A stretch of DNA of 9,312 nt from JBATBW01 sp049662565 (GCA_049662565.1 JBATBW010000040.1:1-9312); one strand, 5' to 3'. Positions 1 to 6,761 are shown, counted from the stretch's first letter. Translations and numbers: made by a program. The notes: generated by a model from the letters alone, not told the origin.

Positions 1-1112
1 TTCATCTGATCAATGTTACGCTGTTGAAGGGTGATAAGGTTGTCTAGTTGTCTCAAATATTCACCTACTTTTTTTTGTTCTTCTTCACCAGGAAACAAAA
101 CATGCATATTTGAAAAAATCGAAATCCAATGTCGCTCATGATTTACTGGATTATATCGAACGTTCGATAGTACATTGTTTGCAAAATAAATATCATCATT
201 TTTTTTGCTTAAAGTTAACATTTTTATCGCAGAACTCTTTATTTTAAAGGGGAATTCTACTAAATGTGATGATGTCGTAAAGTCATCAAATATTATAACC
301 GGATTAATTGGAGACGCTTTTTTTATGTCATTCACCTCATTCGTATAACCTAAAATAAATGTTTGCCCAGCAGTAAGAACAGGTGTTTCAAAGTTATTAT
401 TATATTCCGTATTTTTTACTATATATTTGGTTGGCTGTTCATATTTGAAAATTTCCCCTAACTTACGCTGTTCCCAAGGGTCAGTAAATCCTTTAAATCT
501 TATTTCAGGAATCTGTCTTCCAATTTTTGGAAACATTTTTGACAATAACACTTGTTTCTCTTTTTTCATCAAATCCAACTTACGCTGTTGAAGGGTGATA
601 AGGTTGTCTAAATTATTAAATACAAACGCAATTTTGTCTTGTTCTTCTTTATTTGGATAATAATTATCATATTTTAATACATCTGATATTGATAAATTAG
701 TTTGTTTTACCCCATCATCAAATTTTAAAAAATATCTATTTCTATTCATGGTGATTGCTAGATATTTTGGGTTGATATTTTCATGTGAAGTAATTCCAGC
801 AATTCTTTGATTAAGTGTATATTTTCCTGATTTATCGATTAAAAATGTCTTAGCAATTGCTTTCCCGTTTGGTACATCACTTAAAACAAATGCAATTTCA
901 TTTTCTTGTAAAGGCTCATTTTGTTTATTAGAAAATTTCATTACTTTTCCTTCGGTTGAGATAAATTTGGAATTCACTACTATATATTTTCCCTCTGAAT
1001 CTATTTCATTTTCATGAGCTTTCCCATTTCTATAATTTGCAACCTCCAGTAACTTACGCTGTTCCCAAGAAAAAGGGGAATTCTTAATTTTGGATATTTT
1101 TGTAATGTTCAT
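1..1112 (-). CDS. hsdS: Type I restriction-modification specificity subunit HsdS (3' end beyond window)
   Basis: HsdS is the DNA-recognition subunit of type I restriction-modification enzymes; it docks HsdM and HsdR and sets which bipartite sequence is methylated or cut. The reading frame runs unbroken for 370 codons from the ATG at 1112-1110 and leaves at the left edge. It shows two target recognition domains. Domain 1 spans about residues 16-178, opening with WEQRKL (16-21) and closing with LDNLITLHQRK (168-178). Domain 2 spans about 213-365, opening with PWEQRKLGE and closing with LDNLITLHQR (356-365). The central spacer carries PEIRFKGFTD (202-211), the usual entry to a Firmicute HsdS half. 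With a family length near 380-420, only the C-terminal tail should be missing. An in-frame TAA lies five codons upstream, so this is the earliest ATG, but no Shine-Dalgarno site precedes it and the first 15 residues are not the usual PxLRFxGFTD lead-in. No hsdM or hsdR is in view. It may be an active gene or a silent cassette. Confidence 0.9.
   Translation of the reverse strand, partial: MNITKISKIKNSPFSWEQRKLLEVANYRNGKAHENEIDSEGKYIVVNSKFISTEGKVMKFSNKQNEPLQENEIAFVLSDVPNGKAIAKTFLIDKSGKYTLNQRIAGITSHENINPKYLAITMNRNRYFLKFDDGVKQTNLSISDVLKYDNYYPNKEEQDKIAFVFNNLDNLITLQQRKLDLMKKEKQVLLSKMFPKIGRQIPEIRFKGFTDPWEQRKLGEIFKYEQPTKYIVKNTEYNNNFETPVLTAGQTFILGYTNEVNDIKKASPINPVIIFDDFTTSSHLVEFPFKIKSSAIKMLTLSKKNDDIYFANNVLSNVRYNPVNHERHWISIFSNMHVLFPGEEEQKKVGEYLRQLDNLITLQQRNIDQM
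16..46. repeat. 31-bp direct repeat in hsdS, copy A (end of domain 2)
   Basis: This stretch matches 580-610 exactly over 31 bp, with the flanking bases differing on both sides. On the minus strand it encodes DNLITLHQR plus partial codons, the conserved helix end closing the second recognition domain. The two copies are 564 bp (188 codons) apart, so recombination between them would keep the reading frame. Confidence 0.93.
459..478. repeat. 20-bp direct repeat in hsdS, copy A (start of domain 2)
   Basis: TAACTTACGCTGTTCCCAAG here is identical to 1050-1069 and encodes WEQRKL plus part of the preceding codon on the minus strand, the segment opening domain 2. The copies lie 591 bp (197 codons) apart, in frame. 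The core TTACGCTGTT is shared with the 31-bp repeat family, so it occurs four times in the gene. Confidence 0.9.
580..610. repeat. 31-bp direct repeat in hsdS, copy B (end of domain 1)
   Basis: This is the second exact copy of the 31-bp unit at 16-46. It encodes the DNLITLHQR segment that closes the first recognition domain (near residues 168-178). It marks the border between domain 1 and the central spacer, and is a natural exchange point for swapping domains with another hsdS copy. Confidence 0.93.
1050..1069. repeat. 20-bp direct repeat in hsdS, copy B (start of domain 1)
   Basis: This is the second exact copy of the 20-bp unit at 459-478. It encodes WEQRKL at residues 16-21 of HsdS, immediately before the first recognition domain. 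Sequence between this copy and the start codon is not shared with the region ahead of domain 2, so homology begins abruptly here, as expected at a recombination border. Confidence 0.9.
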
Positions 1113-1288
1113 ATTTATTAGGGGTTACTGAAAGAATAATAAAAATATGAACTTAAATAGTAATAATAGGAAGTATAATAATCAGATAACTTAAAAATTT
1201 TTATTCTCACTATTATATTATATAGTTATGTTCCAAATAGCGATATAATTATACTGGTTATTATAGCGTGTTTCTTGCTTTTTTTGTG
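1113..1288. other. AT-rich divergent spacer between hsdS and the fhs-pur promoter
   Basis: I see no gene in this 176-bp spacer. It is very AT-rich and contains a short perfect palindrome, TAAAAATTTTTA (1192-1203), of unknown meaning. Reading leftwards there are two TATAAT-like boxes (1222-1217 and 1217-1212). The nearest -35-like element, TTGGAA (1236-1231), is only 8 or 13 bp from them, so a promoter for hsdS is possible but not convincing. No Shine-Dalgarno motif stands before the hsdS ATG. I did not recognise a PurR-type operator. Confidence 0.6.
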
Positions 1289-1317
1289 TTGTAATAAATG
1301 GGGTGATATGCTAATAT
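1289..1317 (+). promoter_or_regulatory. Sigma-A-type promoter with extended -10 for the fhs-pur operon
   Basis: A -35-like TTGTAA (1289-1294) is followed by a 17-bp spacer and a -10-like TAATAT (1312-1317). TG at 1309-1310 forms an extended -10 (TGcTAATAT). A start about seven bases downstream would fall near A1324, which is also the first base able to pair in helix P1 of the riboswitch. An overlapping TATAAT at 1315-1320 is an alternative -10, but its upstream element would be poor. The call rests on consensus matching and on the fit to the riboswitch 5' end. Confidence 0.65.
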
Positions 1318-1323
1318 AATGGT

Positions 1324-1394
1324 AGTTATACAACTGACGGAACAGTGGATTGACCACATGGGAGTATAATTTAACAGAGTCGACCGTCTGGGCC
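1324..1394 (+). promoter_or_regulatory. ZTP/ZMP riboswitch (pfl motif) controlling fhs and the purine genes
   Basis: This RNA aptamer senses ZMP/ZTP (AICAR and its triphosphate), which accumulate when 10-formyl-THF is low. P1 pairs 1324-1330 with 1365-1371. J1/2 carries CTGACGGAAC (1334-1343). P2 is GTGG/CCAC (1345-1348 with 1354-1357) around the loop ATTGA, followed by GGGAG (1360-1364), which fits the conserved GGGGA-like J2/1. After a short linker comes CCGTCTGGGC (1384-1393), the class hallmark (consensus CCGCCUGGGC). GACGG (1336-1340) can pair with CCGTC (1384-1388) as the pseudoknot. Location directly upstream of fhs is the classic setting for this class. ZMP binding is expected to prevent the overlapping terminator and allow transcription of the operon. 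The motif and pairing were read by eye. Confidence 0.93.
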
Positions 1395-1421
1395 ATTGTG
1401 TCTCGGATTGCGGCTTTTTTT
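1384..1421 (+). terminator. Riboswitch-controlled intrinsic terminator
   Basis: TCTGGG (1387-1392) can pair with CTCGGA (1402-1407), including two G-U pairs, around a 9-nt loop. The stem extends through CCG (1384-1386) with CGG (1411-1413) across a 3-nt bulge (1408-1410). Seven T residues follow directly (1415-1421, after C1414). The 5' arm is exactly the CCGTCTGGG of the aptamer core, so the terminator and the ligand-bound pseudoknot cannot form together. This supports an 'on' switch in which ligand prevents termination. The bulge and G-U pairs make it a modest hairpin. Confidence 0.72.
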
Positions 1422-1448
1422 GTATGGTAAAAGGATAGGAGGGTATTT

Positions 1449-3119
1449 ATGTTAAGTGATGTTCAAATTGCACAGGGTTGTGAAATGATAAAAATCAGTG
1501 AAGTAGCAAATTCTATTGGCTTAAATGAAGATGATTTGGAGTTGTATGGGAAGTATAAAGCGAAGATATCTTTAGAAGCAATTAAAAAATTAGAAAATGA
1601 AAAAGATGGTAAACTTATTTTAGTTACTGCTATTAATCCGACACCGGCTGGTGAAGGGAAGACGACAACTTTAATTGGGTTGGGTCAGGCTTTGAATAAG
1701 TTGAATAAGAAGGCGATTGTCGCAATGAGAGAACCGTCATTAGGGCCTTGTTTTGGTATTAAAGGTGGTGCTTGCGGTGGTGGTTATGCTCAAGTGGTGC
1801 CAATGGAAGATATAAATTTACATTTTACTGGGGATATTCATGCGATTACGGCGGCTAATAATTTAATTAGTGCGATGTTGGATAATTGCTTACATCAAGG
1901 GAATCTTTTAAATATTGATCCTAATCAAGTTGTATGGCGTCGGGCGGTTGATCTTAATGATCGCTCTTTGCGTAATATTGTTATTGGTTTGGGTGGTAAG
2001 TTAAACGGGGTTACTCGTGAAGATGGTTTTGATATTACTGTTGCTTCAGAAATTATGGGTGTGTTATGTTTGTCTAGTTCGTTACAGGATATGAAGGATC
2101 GGATTAGTAAAATAACGGTTGCTTATACTTATGATAATCAACCGGTTAGTGTTGAGGATATTAAGGCGACTGGTTCGGTGTGTTTGTTGTTGAAGGATGC
2201 GATTAAACCGAATTTAGTTCAGACTTTGGATCATTATCCAGTATTAGTTCATGGTGGTCCTTTTGCGAATATTGCCCATGGTTGTAATAGTATGATGGCG
2301 ACGAAGTTGGCTTTAAAGTTGGGTGATTATGCCTTAACTGAAGCGGGTTTTGGGGCTGATTTGGGGGCAGAAAAGTTTTTAGATATTAAGTGTCGTATGG
2401 GCGGATTAAGGCCAGATGCGGTGGTGTTAGTCGCGACTGTTAGGGCTTTAAAGATGCATGGTGGTTTAAATAAAAAAGAATTAGATCGTGAGGATTTAGT
2501 TGCTTTAGAAAAGGGTATTACTAACTTGGAAAAGCATATTGAAAATATGCGTAAGTATAATTTACCGGTGGTAGTCGCAATTAATGCTTTCCCTACTGAT
2601 ACGGATAATGAAATAAATTTATTAAAAGAAATATGTGAGAAGAAGGGTGTTAAGGTTAGTATTTCTCAAGTGTGGGCTTTAGGTGCTGATGGTGGTATTG
2701 ATCTTGCGAATAATTTGTTGGCGGTATTAGAAGAAAACAAGGCGGATTTTAAGCCTTTATATAGTTTAGACTTATCAATTGTGGATAAGATTAAAACGAT
2801 TGCTCGGGAAATATATGGGGCAAGTGATGTTATCTTTAGTAAAAAGGTGTTGGGTAAAATTGATTTGTATACTAAATTGGGGTTAGATAATTTACCAATT
2901 TGTATCGCGAAGACCCAATATTCGCTATCAGATGATCCAACTTTATTAGGTCGACCAGAAGATTTTACTATTGAGATTAATGATGTTATCCCTAATACGG
3001 GATCAGGATTTTTAGTTGCAATTAGTGGTAGTATTATGAGGATGCCGGGGTTACCAAAAGTGCCAGCGGCTAATAATATTGATTTGTTAGAAGATGGGAC
3101 AATCGTTGGATTGTTTTAG
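1449..3119 (+). CDS. fhs: Formate-tetrahydrofolate ligase (10-formyl-THF synthetase)
   Basis: Fhs joins formate to tetrahydrofolate using ATP, giving 10-formyl-THF, the cytosolic one-carbon donor for the two purine formylation steps (PurN and PurH, encoded downstream). The 556-residue length is normal for the bacterial monofunctional enzyme. Visible signatures are the nucleotide-binding loop TPAGEGKTT (65-73), the REPSLGPCFGIKGG segment (94-107) running into GGGYAQV, FTGDIHAITAANNL (126-139), a MRMPGLPKVPAAN-type segment near the C-terminus and a typical DGTIVGLF end. The start is supported by AGGAGGG at 1437-1443, five bases before the ATG, and by an N-terminus (SDVQIAQ) of the usual family form; M13 is a less likely start. 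It is the first gene of the operon and lies directly behind the ZTP riboswitch. purE follows after 19 nt. Confidence 0.97.
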   Translation: MLSDVQIAQGCEMIKISEVANSIGLNEDDLELYGKYKAKISLEAIKKLENEKDGKLILVTAINPTPAGEGKTTTLIGLGQALNKLNKKAIVAMREPSLGPCFGIKGGACGGGYAQVVPMEDINLHFTGDIHAITAANNLISAMLDNCLHQGNLLNIDPNQVVWRRAVDLNDRSLRNIVIGLGGKLNGVTREDGFDITVASEIMGVLCLSSSLQDMKDRISKITVAYTYDNQPVSVEDIKATGSVCLLLKDAIKPNLVQTLDHYPVLVHGGPFANIAHGCNSMMATKLALKLGDYALTEAGFGADLGAEKFLDIKCRMGGLRPDAVVLVATVRALKMHGGLNKKELDREDLVALEKGITNLEKHIENMRKYNLPVVVAINAFPTDTDNEINLLKEICEKKGVKVSISQVWALGADGGIDLANNLLAVLEENKADFKPLYSLDLSIVDKIKTIAREIYGASDVIFSKKVLGKIDLYTKLGLDNLPICIAKTQYSLSDDPTLLGRPEDFTIEINDVIPNTGSGFLVAISGSIMRMPGLPKVPAANNIDLLEDGTIVGLF

Positions 3120-3138
3120 AAGGTAAAGGAGAAAACTA

Positions 3139-3630
3139 ATGAGAGTGGCAGTAGTCATGGGTTCCGCCAATGATTTAAATGTAGTGGAACCAGCGATTAA
3201 GGTATTGAAGGAATTTGGTGTTCAAGTGGATGTGCGTTGTTTATCGGCTCATCGGGCTAGTGATCAACTAAGCGAGTTTATTGCTTTATGCAACAACAAT
3301 GATACGAAAGTATTTATTGGGGCAGCGGGTATGGCGGCAGCTTTGCCAGGAGTAATTGCTTCACAAACAACCTTACCGGTTATTGGGTTGCCTTTATCTA
3401 GTAATAATTTAGATGGTATGGATGCTTTATTATCGATAGTTCAAATGCCTCCGGGTATTCCAGTAGCGACTGTTGCGATTAATGGTAGTAAAAATGCGGC
3501 TTATTTAGCTTTACAAATATTAGGTACTAGTAATAAAGAAATTAGTCAAAAGTTAATGAATCATCGCTTACAATTAAAGGAAGCGGCGGTTGAAGCCAAT
3601 ATACAAATGATGAAAAAATACGGAGAATAA
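3139..3630 (+). CDS. purE: PurE-type 5-aminoimidazole ribonucleotide carboxylase / N5-CAIR mutase
   Basis: PurE produces 4-carboxy-5-aminoimidazole ribonucleotide, either from N5-CAIR (class I, needing PurK) or directly from AIR and CO2 (class II). The protein has 163 residues, the usual size, and the single-domain PurE fold signatures: MGSANDL (7-13, with S9 and D12 matching the active-site Ser and Asp), SAHR (36-39) and SIVQMPPGIPVATVAI. SAHR is the class I form. However, the loop that reads GGAAHLPG in E. coli is GMAAALPG here (64-71), so the class I histidine is Ala68. No purK is in the window. The exact reaction is therefore open: class I mutase with a PurK elsewhere, or a carboxylase acting alone. 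The ribosome site AAAGGAGA (3125-3132) precedes the ATG by 6 nt. purM starts 4 nt after the stop. Confidence 0.94.
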   Translation: MRVAVVMGSANDLNVVEPAIKVLKEFGVQVDVRCLSAHRASDQLSEFIALCNNNDTKVFIGAAGMAAALPGVIASQTTLPVIGLPLSSNNLDGMDALLSIVQMPPGIPVATVAINGSKNAAYLALQILGTSNKEISQKLMNHRLQLKEAAVEANIQMMKKYGE

Positions 3631-3634
3631 GAAA

Positions 3635-4666
3635 ATGAGTGATAAATATAGAGAAGCTGGTGTAGATTTAGAAGCGGGTTATGAATCAGTACGATTGATT
3701 AAAAGTCATGTCGCAAGAACAAAAATTAAAGGAGCGATTGATTCTTTAGGAGCTTTTGGGGGGATGTTTGACCTTAGTTCTTTAGGATTAAAAGAACCAG
3801 TTTTAGTTTCGGGTACTGATGGTGTTGGGACTAAGTTAATGTTAGCTTTTGAAGCTGATAAGCATGATACTATTGGTATTGATGCAGTTGCTATGTGTGT
3901 TAATGATGTTTTAGTTCAAGGGGCAATGCCGATTTTCTTTTTAGATTATTTGGCAGTGGGTAAAAATGAGCCTAAGAAAATCGAACAACTTGTAAAAGGG
4001 GTTGCGGATGGTTGTGTATTAAGTGAATGTGCTTTAATTGGTGGTGAAACTGCGGAAATGCCGGATATGTATGATGTTAATCATTATGATATTGCGGGTT
4101 TTTGTGTTGGTGCTGTGGAAAAAAGTAAATTATTGACTAATCAAAATATTAAGTCTGGTGATGTTTTAATTGGTTTGGCTAGTAGTGGGTGTCATTCAAA
4201 TGGTTTCTCATTAGTTCGTAAGGTATTAATCAAAGATGGCAAATTGGATTTGAATAAAACATATCCTAATTTTGATCGCCCTTTAAAGGATGTTTTGTTA
4301 ACACCGACTAAAATATATGTTAAAACGATTAAGAATTTATTGAATAATGATGTTGTTATTAATGGTATGAGTCATATTACTGGTGGTGGTTTCTTTGAAA
4401 ACTTGCCTAGAATGTTGAAGGAAGGTCAAGGAGTTAAGATTAATGTTAAGTCATTTGATTGTCCTGAGATTTTTAATTTGATTAAAGAAGTTGGTAATAT
4501 TGAAGAAAAAGAAATGTATAACGTATTTAATATGGGTATTGGTTTTGTGATGGCTGTCAATAAAGATGATGTGGATAATATCATGTCTTTATTAGAACAA
4601 TCAGATGATAAGGCTTATGTAATTGGTGAAGTTACTAATAGTGGTGAAGTTGATTTAGTATGGTAA
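3635..4666 (+). CDS. purM: Phosphoribosylformylglycinamidine cyclo-ligase (AIR synthetase)
   Basis: PurM closes the imidazole ring, turning FGAM into aminoimidazole ribonucleotide with ATP. It supplies the substrate for the carboxylation step of the preceding gene, purE. The 343-residue protein has the standard length and order of signatures: YREAGVDLEAG (5-15), the glycine loop SGTDGVGTKL (59-68), MCVNDVLVQGA (87-97), GGETAEMPDMY (136-146), SSGCHSNGFSLVRK (183-196) and GMSHITGGGFFENLPR (244-259). The ATG is preceded by GGAG at 3622-3625, which lies inside the end of purE, so the two genes are probably translationally coupled. Its last 7 nt overlap the start of purN. Nothing looks truncated or mutated. 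Confidence 0.97.
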   Translation: MSDKYREAGVDLEAGYESVRLIKSHVARTKIKGAIDSLGAFGGMFDLSSLGLKEPVLVSGTDGVGTKLMLAFEADKHDTIGIDAVAMCVNDVLVQGAMPIFFLDYLAVGKNEPKKIEQLVKGVADGCVLSECALIGGETAEMPDMYDVNHYDIAGFCVGAVEKSKLLTNQNIKSGDVLIGLASSGCHSNGFSLVRKVLIKDGKLDLNKTYPNFDRPLKDVLLTPTKIYVKTIKNLLNNDVVINGMSHITGGGFFENLPRMLKEGQGVKINVKSFDCPEIFNLIKEVGNIEEKEMYNVFNMGIGFVMAVNKDDVDNIMSLLEQSDDKAYVIGEVTNSGEVDLVW

Positions 4667-5241
4667 ATATTGCGGTTTTTGTTTCTGGTGGAGGTAGTAA
4701 TCTACAATCACTAATTGATGATAAGCAAATTAAAGATAATATTAAATTGGTTGTTTCTAATAAAGAGGCAGCTTATGGTTTAGTGCGGGCAAAAGATAAT
4801 AATATTGCAACTTTAGTTTCGAAGGATTTTGGAGAAATATTGGATGTTTTAAAAGGATATAGTATTGATTTAGTTGTTCTTGCGGGCTATTTAGCAATTA
4901 TTCCCCAACATTTTGTGGATGCTTATCCTAATAAAATTATTAATATTCATCCGGCTTTATTACCGAGTTTTGGTGGTAAGGGTTATTATGGGATGAATGT
5001 GCATAAGGCGGTTTATGAACAAGGATGTAAGGTTAGTGGGCCTACTGTACATTTTGTCACGGGTGGAGTGGATAAAGGGCCAATTATTTTACAAAGGTCG
5101 GTAGATATTAGTTCTTGTGGTAGTCCTGAAGAAATACAAACCAAGGTTTTAGTATTAGAACATCAATTATTGCCAGAAGCAGTGAAATTATATTGTAATC
5201 ATAAATTAAGAATAGAAAATAATAGGGTGGAAATAATATGA
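4660..5241 (+). CDS. purN: Phosphoribosylglycinamide formyltransferase (GAR transformylase, folate-dependent)
   Basis: PurN transfers the formyl group of 10-formyl-THF to GAR, giving FGAR, so it depends directly on the Fhs product. The 193-residue protein is of normal length. It begins with the glycine-rich SGGGSNLQ loop (9-16) and carries the catalytic triad of the family: N95 and H97 in NIHPALLPS and D138 in VDKGPII. VSGPTVHFV (125-133) is the usual strand before the catalytic Asp. The GGKGYYG stretch after the NIHPALLPS motif is a form I associate with low-GC Gram-positives. The start codon lies within the end of purM (ATGGTAA, 7-nt overlap) and has no strong ribosome site, so translation probably relies on ribosomes finishing purM. 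The stop overlaps the purH start as ATGA. Confidence 0.96.
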   Translation: MVNIAVFVSGGGSNLQSLIDDKQIKDNIKLVVSNKEAAYGLVRAKDNNIATLVSKDFGEILDVLKGYSIDLVVLAGYLAIIPQHFVDAYPNKIINIHPALLPSFGGKGYYGMNVHKAVYEQGCKVSGPTVHFVTGGVDKGPIILQRSVDISSCGSPEEIQTKVLVLEHQLLPEAVKLYCNHKLRIENNRVEII

Positions 5242-6761
5242 AAAGAGCTTTAGTTTCAGTAACAAATAAAGAGAATATTGTGCCTTTTTGTGAGGGTTTA
5301 ATTAAATTAGGTTTTGAAATTATATCAACAGGGGGGACACTTAATAAATTACAATCATCTAATGTCCCTGCAATTGCGATTGATGATGTTACGGGTTTTC
5401 CGGAAATATTAGATGGTCGTGTTAAAACTTTACATCCTAATGTACATGGGGGATTATTGTATCGTCGTGATGTTCAAGAACATGTGGATACGGTTAATGA
5501 AATGGGAATTAAATCTATTGATTTAGTTTGTGTTAATTTATATGAATTTGAAAAGGCTTTGAGAAATCATAAACCGATGGAAGATATGATTGAAAATATT
5601 GATATTGGTGGACCTTCCATGATTCGTAGTGCAGCGAAGAATTTTAAGGATGTGTTGATTGTTACTGATCCTAAGGATTATGATTTAGTTTTGTCGGCGA
5701 TTGAAAATAGTAATGATGATTATGATTTTAGATTGCGTTTAGCTTATAAGGCTTTTAGTACTACGGGTGCTTATGATAGTATGATTTCTCGTTATTTTAG
5801 TGAAGTTTGTAATGATGAATTTCCGGAAGTATTGAATATTTCGTTACGTAAGTGTGAACATTTACGGTATGGGGAAAATAGTCAACAAAACGCTAATAAG
5901 TATGTGGATGGTTATGTAGATGGTTCATTGCTTGATTATGAACAGTTGCATGGTAAAGAAATATCTTTTAATAATGTGAATGATTTATATGGTGCACTTT
6001 GTGTTATTAGAGAGTTTAAGGATTATGTTTGTACGGCGGCGATTAAGCATTCTACTCCTTGTGGTGTAGCAATCGGTGAGAATGGCTATGATTCATATAT
6101 GAAGGCTTATGAGGCTGATCCGCTATCTATTTTTGGTGGTATTGTTGCTTGTAATTATAAGGTTGATAAGGCTACAGCGTTGAAGATGAATGAAATATTT
6201 TTAGAAATTGTCGCTGCTGTGGATTTTGATGAAGATGCTTTAGAAGTTTTAAAACAAAAGAAGAATATTCGTATTTTGAAAATTTCACATTATGATTTAT
6301 ATCAAGCTAAATATGATATAAAATATTTAGAAGGACAAGTTTTAGTTCAAGATTTAAATAAAGAAATGATTAATGAAATGAAGGTTGTGACTGATGTTCA
6401 ACCGACTAAGGAACAACTTAGTGATATGGAATTTGGTATGCGAGTTGTGAAATATGTTAAGAGTAATGCAATTTGTTTAGTTAAAAATGGAGTGACTCTT
6501 GCGACTTCTGGTGGTCAAACATCACGGGTTTGGGCGTTGCAAAATGCGATTAATAATAATCCGGATAAAGATTTTAGTCATTGTGTATTGGCGTCTGATG
6601 CTTTTTTCCCATTTAGTGATTGTGTGGAAATAGCGGCTAGTATTGGTGTTGATGCGATTATTCAACCAGGTGGTAGTGTTAAGGATCAAGATTCAATTGA
6701 TATGTGTAATGAAAAAGGTATTGCGATGGTCTTTAGTGGATATCGTCACTTTAGACATTAG
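5238..6761 (+). CDS. purH: Bifunctional AICAR transformylase / IMP cyclohydrolase
   Basis: PurH catalyses the last two steps to IMP: formylation of AICAR (ZMP) with 10-formyl-THF, then ring closure. The 507-residue length is typical. The N-terminal cyclohydrolase (MGS-like) domain shows STGGT (30-34), GRVKTLHP (60-67) and NIDIGGPSMIRSAAKN (120-135). The C-terminal transformylase domain shows LRYGENSQQ (209-217), HGKEISFNN (238-246), the catalytic Lys-His pair K270-H271 in AAIKHSTPCG, the SIFGG motif, and the characteristic PGGSVKDQDSID and SGYRHFRH ending. The start is set by AGGGTGG (5224-5230) and by the ATGA overlap with purN. Its substrate ZMP is the ligand of the riboswitch at the operon head, so loss of formyl donor at this enzyme should raise operon expression. 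Confidence 0.97.
   Translation: MKRALVSVTNKENIVPFCEGLIKLGFEIISTGGTLNKLQSSNVPAIAIDDVTGFPEILDGRVKTLHPNVHGGLLYRRDVQEHVDTVNEMGIKSIDLVCVNLYEFEKALRNHKPMEDMIENIDIGGPSMIRSAAKNFKDVLIVTDPKDYDLVLSAIENSNDDYDFRLRLAYKAFSTTGAYDSMISRYFSEVCNDEFPEVLNISLRKCEHLRYGENSQQNANKYVDGYVDGSLLDYEQLHGKEISFNNVNDLYGALCVIREFKDYVCTAAIKHSTPCGVAIGENGYDSYMKAYEADPLSIFGGIVACNYKVDKATALKMNEIFLEIVAAVDFDEDALEVLKQKKNIRILKISHYDLYQAKYDIKYLEGQVLVQDLNKEMINEMKVVTDVQPTKEQLSDMEFGMRVVKYVKSNAICLVKNGVTLATSGGQTSRVWALQNAINNNPDKDFSHCVLASDAFFPFSDCVEIAASIGVDAIIQPGGSVKDQDSIDMCNEKGIAMVFSGYRHFRH

Noticed and set aside
1192..1203. Palindrome TAAAAATTTTTA as an operator
   Set aside because: A short A/T-only palindrome is expected by chance in such AT-rich DNA, and it does not resemble a known purine repressor site.
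1265..1285. Possible terminator: AGC, loop, GCT then a T run upstream of the fhs promoter
   Set aside because: The stem is only about three base pairs and no plus-strand gene lies upstream in the window to be terminated.
1324..1421. Guanine/adenine purine riboswitch or THF riboswitch as the leader identity
   Set aside because: The two-kissing-loop purine aptamer is absent, and the sequence instead carries the CTGACGGAAC, GGGAG and CCGTCTGGGC blocks of the ZTP class in the right order.
1485..1496. Alternative fhs start at the internal ATG (residue 13)
   Set aside because: The first ATG has an ideally spaced AGGAGGG and the residues before M13 match the usual N-terminus of the family.
4660..4666. 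purM/purN overlap as a sign of frameshift or gene fusion
   Set aside because: Both proteins are full length with complete motifs; the 7-nt overlap is ordinary translational coupling.
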